A stretch of 64,000 bases of DNA from Phytohalomonas tamaricis. Lineage in GTDB: Bacteria; Pseudomonadota; Gammaproteobacteria; Pseudomonadales; Halomonadaceae. The translations under genes and the position numbers were made by a program. The DNA is taken from the NCBI RefSeq assembly GCF_003012345.1, contig NZ_PVRV01000020.1, positions 248,001-312,000 of the forward strand, read 5' to 3'. Shown here piece by piece: positions 1-9,590 of this stretch (within the stretch, counting starts at the first letter, position 1; every line of letters starts with the position of its first letter). The notes below the pieces were generated by a model. That model did not search any database. It saw only the letters and a program-made list of their open reading frames with translations, and was not told where the DNA came from.

Positions 1-72
1 CGAGCATAGGCGTAGACGGCTCTGCTCAGTTACCCTAGCGCAAACGAATCGCAGGCCACAGCCATAACGCCC

Positions 73-3000
73 ATGATCGAATCACTGGATGCAATCCCCA
101 GCGTCGCAGGACGCTACAACCATTTTCTCAAGACCTTAGCCGAGCGGGGCTTTCGCGGCGATATTGCTCCCGACTATGCCAACCGCACGGTACTGGCTAC
201 CGACAACTCTATTTATCAGCGACTTCCACAGGCGGCGCTCTACCCGTACGACGGCGACGATATCGTGCTGATCGCCCGCCTCGCCAGCGAGGAGCCATTT
301 CAGGATATCGTGCTCACGCCGCGCGGCGGAGGCACCGGCACCAACGGCCAATCACTGACCGATGGTCTGGTTGTCGATGTCACTCGCTACATGAACCACA
401 TTCTCGATATCGACGTTGCCAACCGCCGAGTGCGTGTTCAGGCCGGCGTGGTCAAGGATCAGCTCAATGCCGCGCTCAGGCCTTACGGGCTGTTCTTCGC
501 CCCTGAGCTGTCTACCTCGAACCGCGCCACCCTCGGCGGAATGATCAACACTGACGCCAGCGGCCAGGGCAGTCGTGAATACGGCAAGACGCGCAACCAT
601 GTGCTCGAACTCGACACCGTATTGCTCGACGGCTCGCGCTTTGTCAGCCGCCCCGTTGACGACGACGAACTCGATGCGCTTTGTGCGCGGGACGACCACG
701 TCGGCGAGGTCCACCGCGTCGCCCGTGAGATCATCGATACCCAGCGCGACGAGATCGAGGCCAGGTTCCCACCGCTCAACCGCTGCCTGACCGGCTATGA
801 CCTTGCCCATCTGCGCAACGAGGATCGCCGTTTCAATCTCAACAGTGTGCTGTGTGGCGCCGAAGGTTCGCTAGGTTTTATCGTCGAGGCCACGCTCAAC
901 GTACTGCCGCTACCCAAGTATTCGGCGCTGATCAACGTGCGCTATACCGGCTTCATGGACGCATTACGTGATGCCAAGGCACTGATGGGTGACGAAGGTG
1001 AGTCGCACGCGCCTACCTCGATCGAAACGGTCGACGACAAGGTCTTGATGCTGGCGATGGAAGACATCGTGTGGGAAAGCGTCGCCGAGTATTTCCCTGC
1101 TGGCGATGCGTCATCACCTGCCACCCGCGGTATTAACCTGGTCGAGTTCAATGCCGATGATGAAGAGGTTCTCAAGGCCCGCGTCGAAGCGTTCACTACT
1201 CACCTGGAACGCGATACCGCAGTCGAGCGGCTCGGCCACACCATTGCCTGGGGGCGCGGCCGGATAGGATCGGTCTATGCGATGCGCAAGCGTGCGGTCG
1301 GCCTGCTCGGCAATACCAAGGGCGAGAAACGGCCGATCCCGTTCGTCGAGGATACCGCCGTGCCGCCGGAGAATCTCGCCGACTATATCGCCGAGTTCCG
1401 CGCCCTACTCGACGGCTATGGCCTTGAATACGGCATGTTCGGCCATGTTGACGCTGGCGTGCTGCACGTGCGCCCCGCCATCGACATGAAGGACCCGGAG
1501 CAGGCAAAGATGATCCGCGTCATCTCCGACCGTGTCGCCGAGCTAACCCACAAGTATCACGGTCTGCTGTGGGGTGAACACGGCAAGGGCGTGCGTTCGG
1601 AATATACCCCGACCTTCTTCGGCGAGCTCTACCCGACCCTGCAGCGTCTCAAGGGAGCCTTTGACCCCCGTAACCAGCTCAACCCCGGCAAGATCGCCAC
1701 ACCGCTCGAAGTCGACGGCGAGTTGTTGAAAATCGACGCCGTCACCACTCGCGGCGAACTCGACCGCCAGATCGACGAACGCGTGTGGCAGCACTACGAT
1801 TCCGCCGTCTACTGCAACGGCAACGGCGCCTGCTACAACTATGATCCCGCCGATGCGATGTGCCCGTCATGGAAAGGCACCCGCGACCGCATCCACTCGC
1901 CCAAGGGGCGCGCCAGCCTGATGCGTGAATGGCTGCGCCTGCAGGGCAATGATGGCGTGGACGTGCTCAAATCCTCGCAGCAGCTGCGTCAGGCCGGGGT
2001 ATGGCAAACGCTCGCGGCGCTGCCAACTCGAGTCGTCAACACCGTCAACAAACGTCGCCACGGCGATGACTTCTCCGACCAGGTCTATGACGCCATGGCC
2101 GGCTGTTTAGCGTGCAAGTCCTGTGCTGGTCAATGCCCGATCAAAGTCAACGTGCCCGACTTTCGCAGTCGCTTTCTCGAACTCTATCACGGTCGCTACC
2201 TGCGTCCATTGCGTGATCATGTGGTCGGCTCCCTTGAGCTGATGGCGCCGATGCTCAAGCGTATTGCTCCGCTCTATAACACGATGCTGGAAAAGCCTTA
2301 TGTCCAACGTGCACTGGAAAAAGGCATCGGCATGGTCGATGTACCAACATTATCGCGCAATGATTTTGCTCGGCAGCTCAAAGGCTGGGGAATTCCCGAA
2401 GCGACACCGGTTTCACTGGGCCGGCTTACCGAGGCGCAGAAGGCACGCAGCGTAGTACTGGTGCAAGACGCCTTTACCAGCTTCTTCGAAACCGCCGTGG
2501 CACGCGACATCGTTGAGCTGCTGTTTACTCTCGATATCAATGTCTTCGTCGCGCCCTACCATCCCAACGGCAAGCCGATGCAAGTGCAGGGTTTTCTCGG
2601 CCGCTTCGAACGCACCGCGGGGCGTAATGCCGCACTGCTCAACACCCTGGCCGAGTACGGTATCCCGCTGGTGGGGATCGATCCGGCGATGACCCTTACC
2701 TACCGTCAGGAGTACGTAAAGGCGCTCGGCCCCCAACGTGCCCCGGAAGTACTTCTGCTGCAGGAGTGGCTGGTCGCCAAGGGCAAAACGCTGGTGCCGA
2801 GTGGCTTTGAAGTGAATGACCCCGGCTTCAAGCTGCTGTCACATTGCACCGAAAAGACCACAGCGCCCGGCAGTCCCAAAGCGTGGCAACAGGTCTTCGC
2901 CGTCTTCGGCCTTGAGCTTGAGCTGGTCGCTACCGGCTGCTGCGGGATGTCCGGCACCTACGGCCACGAGGCGCGCAATGCCGACACATCGAAAACGATC

Positions 3001-3159
3001 TACGATCTGTCGTGGCGCGAAGTGGTCGAGGATGACGCCAATGCCGGACGCGTCCTGGCTACCGGCTATTCTTGCCGCAGCCAGGCTAAGCGCTTTTCAC
3101 AGACCAAGCTGCTCCACCCGCTGCAGGGGCTGTTAACAGTATTGAAACAGGCGAGCTGA
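73..3159 (+). CDS. ydiJ: YdiJ-type FAD-binding and Fe-S oxidoreductase (D-2-hydroxyacid dehydrogenase)
   Basis: A 1028-residue fusion of an FAD-linked oxidase and a Fe-S reductase, the length and layout of E. coli YdiJ. Visible in order: a PCMH-type FAD-binding domain with the glycine-rich stretch PRGGGTGTNG near residue 85; the FAD-linked oxidase C-terminal domain up to about 560; a cysteine cluster near 581-600 (CNGNGAC...MCPSWKG); a ferredoxin-like cluster CLACKSCAGQCP near 679; and a C-terminal heterodisulfide-reductase-like part with CCGMSG near 955. The family oxidises D-2-hydroxyacids; YdiJ itself has been linked to D-2-hydroxyglutarate. The substrate here is inferred. No clear ribosome-binding site precedes the ATG. 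It appears monocistronic; a hairpin follows the stop. Confidence 0.9.
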   Translation: MIESLDAIPSVAGRYNHFLKTLAERGFRGDIAPDYANRTVLATDNSIYQRLPQAALYPYDGDDIVLIARLASEEPFQDIVLTPRGGGTGTNGQSLTDGLVVDVTRYMNHILDIDVANRRVRVQAGVVKDQLNAALRPYGLFFAPELSTSNRATLGGMINTDASGQGSREYGKTRNHVLELDTVLLDGSRFVSRPVDDDELDALCARDDHVGEVHRVAREIIDTQRDEIEARFPPLNRCLTGYDLAHLRNEDRRFNLNSVLCGAEGSLGFIVEATLNVLPLPKYSALINVRYTGFMDALRDAKALMGDEGESHAPTSIETVDDKVLMLAMEDIVWESVAEYFPAGDASSPATRGINLVEFNADDEEVLKARVEAFTTHLERDTAVERLGHTIAWGRGRIGSVYAMRKRAVGLLGNTKGEKRPIPFVEDTAVPPENLADYIAEFRALLDGYGLEYGMFGHVDAGVLHVRPAIDMKDPEQAKMIRVISDRVAELTHKYHGLLWGEHGKGVRSEYTPTFFGELYPTLQRLKGAFDPRNQLNPGKIATPLEVDGELLKIDAVTTRGELDRQIDERVWQHYDSAVYCNGNGACYNYDPADAMCPSWKGTRDRIHSPKGRASLMREWLRLQGNDGVDVLKSSQQLRQAGVWQTLAALPTRVVNTVNKRRHGDDFSDQVYDAMAGCLACKSCAGQCPIKVNVPDFRSRFLELYHGRYLRPLRDHVVGSLELMAPMLKRIAPLYNTMLEKPYVQRALEKGIGMVDVPTLSRNDFARQLKGWGIPEATPVSLGRLTEAQKARSVVLVQDAFTSFFETAVARDIVELLFTLDINVFVAPYHPNGKPMQVQGFLGRFERTAGRNAALLNTLAEYGIPLVGIDPAMTLTYRQEYVKALGPQRAPEVLLLQEWLVAKGKTLVPSGFEVNDPGFKLLSHCTEKTTAPGSPKAWQQVFAVFGLELELVATGCCGMSGTYGHEARNADTSKTIYDLSWREVVEDDANAGRVLATGYSCRSQAKRFSQTKLLHPLQGLLTVLKQAS

Positions 3160-3168
3160 ACAGGATAA

Positions 3169-3196
3169 CCAAGGCGGCCTGCCAAGGCTGCCTTGG
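3169..3196 (+). terminator. Hairpin downstream of ydiJ
   Basis: CCAAGGCGGCC pairs with GGCTGCCTTGG across a 6-base loop, giving 11 pairs including one G-U. No T run follows, so it may be a weak terminator or an mRNA 3'-end stabiliser between ydiJ and the DUF2905 gene. Confidence 0.45.
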
Positions 3197-3235
3197 CCTG
3201 CGAGAAGGCGATGCCATGCAAGAGGACAATGTCAT

Positions 3236-3436
3236 ATGTCGAAAGCGCTGATTATTATCGGTATTGTAGCGGTGTTGGCCGGGTTGCTGTGGCCTTGGCT
3301 GAGCAAGCTGCCGCTAGGCCATCTGCCGGGCGATATCGTCATCAAACGTGAGAATTTTTCGTTCTACTTTCCAATCACCACGATGATTTTGATCAGTATC
3401 GTGCTCTCGGTACTGTTGCGTCTATTTAGCAAATAA
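3236..3436 (+). CDS. DUF2905 family small membrane protein
   Basis: This 66-residue protein has two predicted membrane segments (residues about 4-22 and 45-63). Between them is the loop KLPLGHLPGDI, which carries the GxLPGDI-like core typical of DUF2905, followed by a basic-aromatic stretch (KRENFSFYFP). The family is widespread in bacteria and has no assigned function. It lies 76 bases after ydiJ and 192 bases before the antiporter, all on the same strand. Whether it is co-transcribed with ydiJ is unclear because of the intervening hairpin. Confidence 0.85.
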   Translation: MSKALIIIGIVAVLAGLLWPWLSKLPLGHLPGDIVIKRENFSFYFPITTMILISIVLSVLLRLFSK

Positions 3437-3545
3437 ATGATGAGGGCGCCCCACTGCCACTCCCTTACGGCTGACGATTATTAATACCGAGCTCTTTATG
3501 CTCGCCCGCCCGTTCACACCGTGTTTTGTATTAAGACAACTCGCG

Positions 3546-3574
3546 TTGCAACTGCCTGTGAGTAAAGCTAGGCT
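3546..3574 (+). promoter_or_regulatory. Candidate sigma-70 promoter of the cation/proton antiporter gene
   Basis: TTGCAA (3546-3551) and TAGGCT (3569-3574) are 17 bases apart, about 55 bases upstream of the antiporter start. The -35 matches consensus in 4 of 6 positions and the -10 is weak. This is pattern matching only. Confidence 0.3.
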
Positions 3575-3628
3575 GCGCGCCCAATACACCTAAAGTCTTA
3601 ACGGCTCAGCCTAGAAAGAGAACGCGGC

Positions 3629-5470
3629 ATGGAAAATCCCGGCCTTTACCTGGCCCTGATAGGCTTACTGGCACTCGCTTGTCAGTGGCTCGCATGGCAG
3701 CTGCGCTTACCCGCGATTTTGCCGTTATTAGTCGTCGGTATTATTGCCGGCCCTGCTACCGGCTGGCTCCAGCCTGATGCCCTGTTTGGCAATTTACTGT
3801 TTCCGCTTGTTTCACTATCCGTTGCGGTCATCTTGTTTGAAGGTAGTCTCACCCTCAATTTCAATGATCTGCGCGGGCATGGACATACTGTCAGCCGCCT
3901 CGTAACGACTGGTGCCGTTCTGACGGGCGTGCTTACTGCGTTCGCCGCGCATTGGATACTGTCGGTGTCGTGGGAGATATCTGCCGTTCTGGGCGCGCTA
4001 TTGGTAGTAACTGGTCCGACGGTTGTCATCCCATTGCTGCAGACATTGCGTGCCCAGGGCAATCTCAGCCAGATTCTCCGCTGGGAAGGCATCCTGATCG
4101 ATCCAGTGGGGGCGCTGTTTGCCGTTCTCGTCTACGAATTCGTCGCTATCGGTCAGGAGGGCAGCGGTGCAGCCTCGCACACGCTGCTGCTGTTTGGCGA
4201 GACAGTAGGGCTGGGCCTTGGCCTCGGTGCGCTAAGCGGATACTTGTGGGGTTTGGTACTGCGTCATTATGCCCTGCCACAGCGCCTGCATAACTTCGGC
4301 ACGTTGATGATCATGCTGACGCTGTTTGCCGTATCCAATTCTTTATTTGAAGAATCGGGGCTATTAACGGTAACCGTACTGGGCATCTGGCTGGCTAATA
4401 TGCGTGGCGTCCCGACGCAGCAGATCATCGAATTCAAGGAAGTGCTTTCTGCCCTGCTGATTTCAGGACTATTCATCTTGCTGGCCGGTCGCATAACCTC
4501 CGACCAGCTCGCCATGTTGACCTGGCCTTCCTGGATATTCCTCGCCGTATTGATGTACGTCATCCGCCCGATTGCCGTCTGGTTATGCACCATAGGCAGC
4601 AACCTCAACTGGCGTGAGAAAGCATTGCTGGCCTGGCTGTCGCCGCGTGGCATTGTCGCGGCCGCGGTAGCCTCACTGTTCGCGATCAAGCTTGAGCAGG
4701 CAGGCGTCGAGGGTGCCGAAATGCTGGTGCCGGTAACATTTCTGGTCATCATCGGCACGGTAGTCATCCAAAGCCTGTTTTCAAAACCCATCGTCAAGCT
4801 ACTAAAGGTCAGCGAACCACCGCCCACTGGATTTCTCATTATCGGGGCCAATCCGGTCGCACGAATAGTGGCAAAGGAACTGGTAGCGGCCGGCTTTACA
4901 GTACGCCTGACCGATACCAGCTGGGACGCCGTTCAGGAAGCGCGCATGGCGGGGCTTCCCGTCTATTATGGCAATCCGCTATCAGAGCATGCCGCCCAAC
5001 ATCTCGAACTGACCGGAATCGGCCACCTGTTGCCGCTTTCACCCTACCGGGAGCTTAACAATCTGGCGGCATTGCACTATGAACATATCCTCGGTCACGG
5101 CAACGTGTTTCGTATTGCCGAAGACCCTGGCAAGCATGCCAAGCGTCAGCAGGATAAAGCGCTGGGGCACCTGCCGATACTGTTCGACCGCGAGGCGACT
5201 TTCGCCAAGCTAGCCAGCATGATTGCCCAGGGCGCCGAGCTGCGTATCGCCCGTATCAGCGATAGTTTCGGTTTAGATGAATACAAGCGCATCCATGGCG
5301 GCAGATTATTACCAATGTTCTGCGTATCCACCCAAGGCAAGATTCAGGTGTCCAGTGAGGGGACAGCGCTTGCACCCAAAAATGGTGAACGCCTGATCAG
5401 CTTGATCTTTTCCGACTCGCCCGAAATGAAGCCCGACAGCGCAAACGCTACAAAGCTCAAACACGCCTGA
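3629..5470 (+). CDS. CPA1-type cation/proton antiporter with C-terminal TrkA-N-like domain
   Basis: A 613-residue protein. Residues 1-395 hold about 12 membrane segments of the Na+/H+ exchanger fold, with family landmarks ILFEGSL near 67, VTGPTVVIPLL near 126 and WEGILIDPVGAL near 150; the last is the acidic ion-binding region of NhaP-like antiporters. From residue 400 (GFLIIGANP) a Rossmann RCK/TrkA-N-like domain follows, suggesting nucleotide control. It probably exchanges Na+ or K+ for H+ at the inner membrane, which fits the other osmoadaptation genes nearby. The ATG has an AGAGAA-type ribosome-binding site. Ion specificity cannot be read from the sequence. Confidence 0.88.
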   Translation: MENPGLYLALIGLLALACQWLAWQLRLPAILPLLVVGIIAGPATGWLQPDALFGNLLFPLVSLSVAVILFEGSLTLNFNDLRGHGHTVSRLVTTGAVLTGVLTAFAAHWILSVSWEISAVLGALLVVTGPTVVIPLLQTLRAQGNLSQILRWEGILIDPVGALFAVLVYEFVAIGQEGSGAASHTLLLFGETVGLGLGLGALSGYLWGLVLRHYALPQRLHNFGTLMIMLTLFAVSNSLFEESGLLTVTVLGIWLANMRGVPTQQIIEFKEVLSALLISGLFILLAGRITSDQLAMLTWPSWIFLAVLMYVIRPIAVWLCTIGSNLNWREKALLAWLSPRGIVAAAVASLFAIKLEQAGVEGAEMLVPVTFLVIIGTVVIQSLFSKPIVKLLKVSEPPPTGFLIIGANPVARIVAKELVAAGFTVRLTDTSWDAVQEARMAGLPVYYGNPLSEHAAQHLELTGIGHLLPLSPYRELNNLAALHYEHILGHGNVFRIAEDPGKHAKRQQDKALGHLPILFDREATFAKLASMIAQGAELRIARISDSFGLDEYKRIHGGRLLPMFCVSTQGKIQVSSEGTALAPKNGERLISLIFSDSPEMKPDSANATKLKHA

Positions 5471-5496
5471 GCGTTTTGCCCATCGAACTAAAATGA

Positions 5497-5530
5497 CAAT
5501 GCCCGCACGGTGCAAGCCGAGCGGGCATTG
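5497..5530. terminator. Bidirectional terminator between the antiporter and BCCT genes
   Basis: A 10-base-pair stem, CAATGCCCGC with GCGGGCATTG, and a 14-base loop, lying between two convergent genes. On the minus strand it is followed by TCATTTTAG. On the plus strand the tail is TGGTTT. Confidence 0.75.
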
Positions 5531-5571
5531 TGGTTTACGCCTTCCACCGCTGTTAACGGCTAATAAACCTG

Positions 5572-7140
5572 CTACGTACTTTCATTGGTCACATTCAGTT
5601 TACCTGGCCGGCTGACCAATCCTTGTTCGAATGCCATAGCGTGGGCCACCTGCGGTCCTAGCCATAGTGTAGGTAGCAGTAGCACAGAGACAGGTACCGC
5701 AGTGATGACGATAAATGACTGCAACGCATTAATGCCGCCCTCGCCCATCATCAAAAGTACAGCGGCTACGGCGCCAAACGCTACCGCCCAGAAAATTCGT
5801 ATACTTTTCGGCGGAGTAAACTTACCGGTCACTGACATGGCGATAGCATAAGCCATCGAGTCACCGGTCGTGGACACGAAGATGATCGTGAGCACAAGAA
5901 ACAGCGGTACGATAACCTCCGACCAGGGTAACTGCGTTGTTACTGCCAGCAATGCCGCCGGTAACCCCCCGCTGCTCAACGGACCGGAAACGCTGCCAGG
6001 ATTGAATAATTCATAGAAGATTCCCGAGCCGCCCAGTGTTGCAAACCAGATGTTAGTCGCAATCGGCGCGGTAATGGCCACGGCTAACACCAGCTCACGC
6101 AACGTGCGTCCGCGTGAGATACGCGCCACGAAAATCGCCATCGAAGGCACAAAGCCGATAAACCATCCCCAGAAGAACAGTGTCCAACCGCCCAGCCAGG
6201 CGGTATCGCTGCGAACAAGCGACATCGATATGAAGTTGCTGAAATAAATCGAAAAGGCATCAAGGGCATGCTCAGCAATAAATGTACCGGGCCCAACGAT
6301 CAACAGCACCGCAAACAGAAACAGCACCAACCAGACATTAATACTGGATAACCACTGAATCCCGCGGGAAAGCCCCGTTGCTGCGGAAAGCGTGTAAATC
6401 ACGACCAGTACAGCGAGGACGGTCAGCTGTACAGCATAGACGTCCTCAAACCCAAATAGCGCATGAAACGAATAAGATAGCTGTGTCGCCAGAAAGCCTA
6501 TGGGGCCAATGGTGCCGGCGGCGACAGCAATAATGCAGACCACATCTGCCAATACGCCGAACCAGTGGGTTTCAATACGCTTACCAAACAGAGGATATAG
6601 CATGGCACGAGGGCGCATTCTTATCCCTGCATGGTAATGCGCATGCATGACCACCAGCGCGGACAGCGTGCCGAGGCATGCCCAGGCACTGAACCCCCAA
6701 TGCAGAAAACTTTGCGCTAGTGCCGGCGCAATCGCCGCTGTCGTTGAGGGCTCGATACCCGCAAAAGCAGGCGGAGTGGTAATGAAATGGTAAATCGGCT
6801 CAGCCGTTGACCAGAAAACGCCACCGGCGCCCAAAAGTGCGCAGAGGATGACCGCATGCCATTTGAAGGTCGACATTTCCTTTTTGCTGTCAGCCCCACC
6901 CAGGCGCACATCGCCATAGCGTGAACAGGCCAATACCAGCGCAATAATGAAATTGATCAACATCCATAGCTGCCAATAAGCACCAAACCAACGTGTCGAC
7001 CAAGCGAAGCTGGTATTGATCCAACTACTGACCATGTTGAGATTGATCAACGCAGCAATCACGAAAAGCAGCAGAAATCCGCCACTCAGTGCGAACACCA
7101 AACGATAGCCAGGAGCATTGGAACTTGTATCAGGCTGCAT
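5572..7140 (-). CDS. BCCT family betaine/carnitine/choline transporter
   Basis: About 522 residues with 12 hydrophobic segments and BCCT hallmarks: GGVFWSTAEP (the conserved FW region) in the N-terminal third, HWGFSAWACLG, and TAGTIGPIGF-like segments. The family imports trimethylammonium compounds such as betaine, choline or carnitine, driven by Na+ or H+, and serves osmoprotection. The open frame extends to an ATG at 7155, but the next ATG (7140) is preceded by GAGGA eight bases upstream while the first has no ribosome-binding site; I use 7140. The C-terminus is short, without the long cytosolic osmosensory tail of BetP or BetT. Substrate is unknown. Confidence 0.88.
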   Translation of the reverse strand: MQPDTSSNAPGYRLVFALSGGFLLLFVIAALINLNMVSSWINTSFAWSTRWFGAYWQLWMLINFIIALVLACSRYGDVRLGGADSKKEMSTFKWHAVILCALLGAGGVFWSTAEPIYHFITTPPAFAGIEPSTTAAIAPALAQSFLHWGFSAWACLGTLSALVVMHAHYHAGIRMRPRAMLYPLFGKRIETHWFGVLADVVCIIAVAAGTIGPIGFLATQLSYSFHALFGFEDVYAVQLTVLAVLVVIYTLSAATGLSRGIQWLSSINVWLVLFLFAVLLIVGPGTFIAEHALDAFSIYFSNFISMSLVRSDTAWLGGWTLFFWGWFIGFVPSMAIFVARISRGRTLRELVLAVAITAPIATNIWFATLGGSGIFYELFNPGSVSGPLSSGGLPAALLAVTTQLPWSEVIVPLFLVLTIIFVSTTGDSMAYAIAMSVTGKFTPPKSIRIFWAVAFGAVAAVLLMMGEGGINALQSFIVITAVPVSVLLLPTLWLGPQVAHAMAFEQGLVSRPGKLNVTNEST

Positions 7141-7526
7141 GATTTTTATCCTCATGCGAGGCGGAGTTCACCGCAGTTAAGAGGAAAGACACAGCATGAA
7201 AGCAAGAAAAGGAAGACTGACCATGCGATAGCGCAGAGCTATAAAAAGTTGCAATCATCCCGTGCAGGCTTTGCCAGCACATATTGAGAGAGGACATTTG
7301 GAGTCTTACTTGGCAGGAATGAGTTCTTCAATATAACAGAAGATGATACCTATGTAACAGAAGCCAAAAACATGCTTATGTCTTGCATAAACAACCCTGC
7401 AAAGAGTTAGCAGTAACAAATTTCTCATGAGGATGTGAAAAATTTATCATTTAGGTAAGGACAAACCTGTCATTTAATTTTTATTATGGCTGCGTCTCTA
7501 ATTACAAAATCTATCAGGAGCTTCAG
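7141..7526. promoter_or_regulatory. AT-rich divergent promoter region between the BCCT and nupC genes
   Basis: This 386-base gap carries no convincing gene. For nupC a candidate promoter is AGGACA (7458-7463) and TATTAT (7482-7487), spaced 18 bases. A half-site resembling CRP binding (TGTGA at about 7435) lies just upstream, but the second half is poor. No riboswitch-like fold was recognised by eye. Confidence 0.4.
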
Positions 7527-8768
7527 ATGCAGGTCATCATGGGCCTTATCGGCATTGCGGTCATCTTGCTGATCGCTTTTGCACTATGCGAAAACCGGAG
7601 TGCTATCCGTTACCGTACAGTCATCCTCGCCTTCGCCATTCAAGCTGGACTTGGCCTCTTTGTACTCTACGTTCCCTTTGGACGACATCTCCTGCTAGGC
7701 ATGAGCAGCGGTGTTCAGTCGGTTCTCGATGCTGGTAACGCCGGTATCTCCTTTCTGTTTGGTGGGCTGGCCAGCGATCAAATGTTCGAGGTCTTCGGTA
7801 ACGGTGGGTTCGTGTTCGCACTGCGTGTCCTGCCGATCATCGTCTTTTTCTCGTCGTTGATCGCAGTCCTTTACTACATCGGTGTGATGCGCTGGGTCAT
7901 CAACATCCTTGGCGGTTTTCTACAGAAAGTGCTAGGCACCAGCCGCCCTGAATCGCTCAATGCGGCCGCCAATATTTTTGTCGGACAAACGGAAGCACCT
8001 CTGGTCGTACGTCCATTTATCGCGACCATGACACGTTCGGAACTGTTTGCGGTCATGACCGGCGGCCTGGCAAGTGTCGCCGGCTCCGTTTTGGGGGGAT
8101 ACGCAGCGCTCGGCGTCAGTCTTGACTATCTGATTGCCGCCTCGTTCATGGCCGCCCCAGGGGGCCTGTTAATGGCCAAACTGATGATACCCGAAACCGA
8201 GAAAGCGTATCAAAAGCTCGACGATGTAGAAGCCAAAATCGAGAATAAAGCCGCCAACGTTATCGATGCTGCGGCAGAAGGTGCCAGTTCAGGTCTTCAG
8301 CTTGCGCTGAATGTTGGCGCCATGCTACTTGCCTTTATCGCGCTGATCGCACTGGTCAACATTATTCTTGAAAGTGCTGGCAATCTGTTCGGGTTCGACG
8401 GTATTACCCTGCAGCTACTGCTCGGTTACTGTTTTGCACCACTCGCGTTCCTAATCGGTGTCCCCTGGAATGAAGCCATTACCGCAGGCAGCTTCATCGG
8501 CCAGAAGCTCGTGCTCAACGAATTCGTTGCCTATGTGGGTTTTGCCCAGGTGCAGGAACAGCTGTCACAGCATACTCAAGCCATTATAACATTTGCTCTA
8601 TGTGGCTTTGCTAATATTTCCTCCATTGCCATTTTGATGGGTGGCCTTGGAGTACTGGCGCCAGAGCGTCGCAGTGACGTGGCCCGTCTCGGTGTCAAAG
8701 CCGTTATTGCAGGCACATTATCAAACTTGATGAGTGCCACACTGGCAGGCATTTTCCTCGTCCTTTAA
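7527..8768 (+). CDS. nupC: NupC family concentrative nucleoside transporter
   Basis: A 413-residue inner-membrane protein matching the CNT family along its length. Landmarks are the central GQTEAPLVVRP motif around residue 155, the ETEKAYQ-type loop after the fourth conserved block, and the PWNEAITAGSFIGQKLVLNEFVAY block near 315-340, which forms the nucleoside and Na+/H+ sites in this family. It imports nucleosides with H+ or Na+. The start has a clear ribosome-binding site (CAGGAGCTTCAG then ATG). A Tsx-like outer membrane nucleoside channel at 46.9 kb in this window could be the matching outer-membrane step. Confidence 0.93.
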   Translation: MQVIMGLIGIAVILLIAFALCENRSAIRYRTVILAFAIQAGLGLFVLYVPFGRHLLLGMSSGVQSVLDAGNAGISFLFGGLASDQMFEVFGNGGFVFALRVLPIIVFFSSLIAVLYYIGVMRWVINILGGFLQKVLGTSRPESLNAAANIFVGQTEAPLVVRPFIATMTRSELFAVMTGGLASVAGSVLGGYAALGVSLDYLIAASFMAAPGGLLMAKLMIPETEKAYQKLDDVEAKIENKAANVIDAAAEGASSGLQLALNVGAMLLAFIALIALVNIILESAGNLFGFDGITLQLLLGYCFAPLAFLIGVPWNEAITAGSFIGQKLVLNEFVAYVGFAQVQEQLSQHTQAIITFALCGFANISSIAILMGGLGVLAPERRSDVARLGVKAVIAGTLSNLMSATLAGIFLVL

Positions 8769-8793
8769 GCATTCTATCTCTCCTGAGTCATGC

Positions 8794-8824
8794 ACCTGCG
8801 CCCCTTTTCCGAGGGCGCGCAGGT
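8794..8824 (+). terminator. Terminator after nupC
   Basis: ACCTGCGCCCC pairs with GGGCGCGCAGGT (one bulged base) around an 8-base loop, followed by a pyrimidine-rich tail CTTCCTCTC. Confidence 0.65.
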
Positions 8825-8925
8825 CTTCCTCTCGCCCCCCATCTCGTTAGCGTCATAGCACAACATTACGCGGGCTGACCTGCTTTGCTAAGCTAGCCAC
8901 ATCAAGACCATTTCAGGACAAAATC

Positions 8926-9528
8926 ATGAATAATGAACGACAGCAGCGCCATAAGCGTGCCATGCAGAAGTTGAAACGCCACGTCGATGAACGCATCGAA
9001 AAAGCTAACGAAGAACGTGGATTGCTATTGGTATTCACCGGTAATGGCAAGGGCAAGACTACTGCAGCATGGGGCACGGTCACGCGAGCACTTGGCTATG
9101 GATATCGCGTCGGCGTTGTGCAATTCATCAAGGGCGTCTGGGAGTGTGGCGAGCGCGAGCGCCTGGCAGATGATGCCCATCTGCAGGTACACACCATGGC
9201 AACCGGATTCACTTGGGAAACCCAGAATCGAGAAACTGACAAAGCTGCCTGTGAAAAGGTATGGGTAGAGGCAGAAAAGCTACTAGTCGATCCGGACATT
9301 TATCTAGTGGTGCTTGACGAGCTGACATATATGCTCAAGTTTGGTTATCTAGATATCGGTACCGTCAAGCGAGCCTTGGCGCATCGCCCGGCCGAACAGA
9401 CGGTAATCATTACTGGTCGAAACGCGCATCGTGAACTGCTTGATATGGCCGATACCATTACCGAAATGCAAGAAACCCGTCACGCCTTCAATCTCGGATT
9501 AAAAGCGCGACGGGGAATCGATTACTGA
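8926..9528 (+). CDS. cobO: Cob(I)alamin adenosyltransferase CobO/BtuR type
   Basis: A 200-residue protein with the P-loop GNGKGKTTAAWG at about residues 39-50 near the N-terminus, then RALGYGYRVGVVQFIKG and the Walker-B-like VVLDELTYMLKFGYLD. These identify the CobA/CobO/BtuR family, which transfers the adenosyl group of ATP to cob(I)alamin or corrinoid precursors to make adenosylcobalamin. It stands alone here: no other cobalamin gene and no obvious cobalamin riboswitch in the 157 bases upstream. It may therefore act in salvage, but the rest of the genome is not visible. The start is preceded by TCAGGAC. Confidence 0.92.
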   Translation: MNNERQQRHKRAMQKLKRHVDERIEKANEERGLLLVFTGNGKGKTTAAWGTVTRALGYGYRVGVVQFIKGVWECGERERLADDAHLQVHTMATGFTWETQNRETDKAACEKVWVEAEKLLVDPDIYLVVLDELTYMLKFGYLDIGTVKRALAHRPAEQTVIITGRNAHRELLDMADTITEMQETRHAFNLGLKARRGIDY

Positions 9529-9590
9529 ATGTCTGCCAGCACTAGACTGTAATAACAGCCTCTTCTGTCATGCATATGAGCTTTAATAAA

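Noticed and set aside
7400-7450. CRP-binding site upstream of nupC
   Set aside because: Only one half-site (TGTGA) is good; the second half does not match TCACA.
8769-8925. Cobalamin riboswitch upstream of cobO
   Set aside because: The gap is mostly filled by the nupC terminator and promoter-like sequence; no B12-box-like element was seen.
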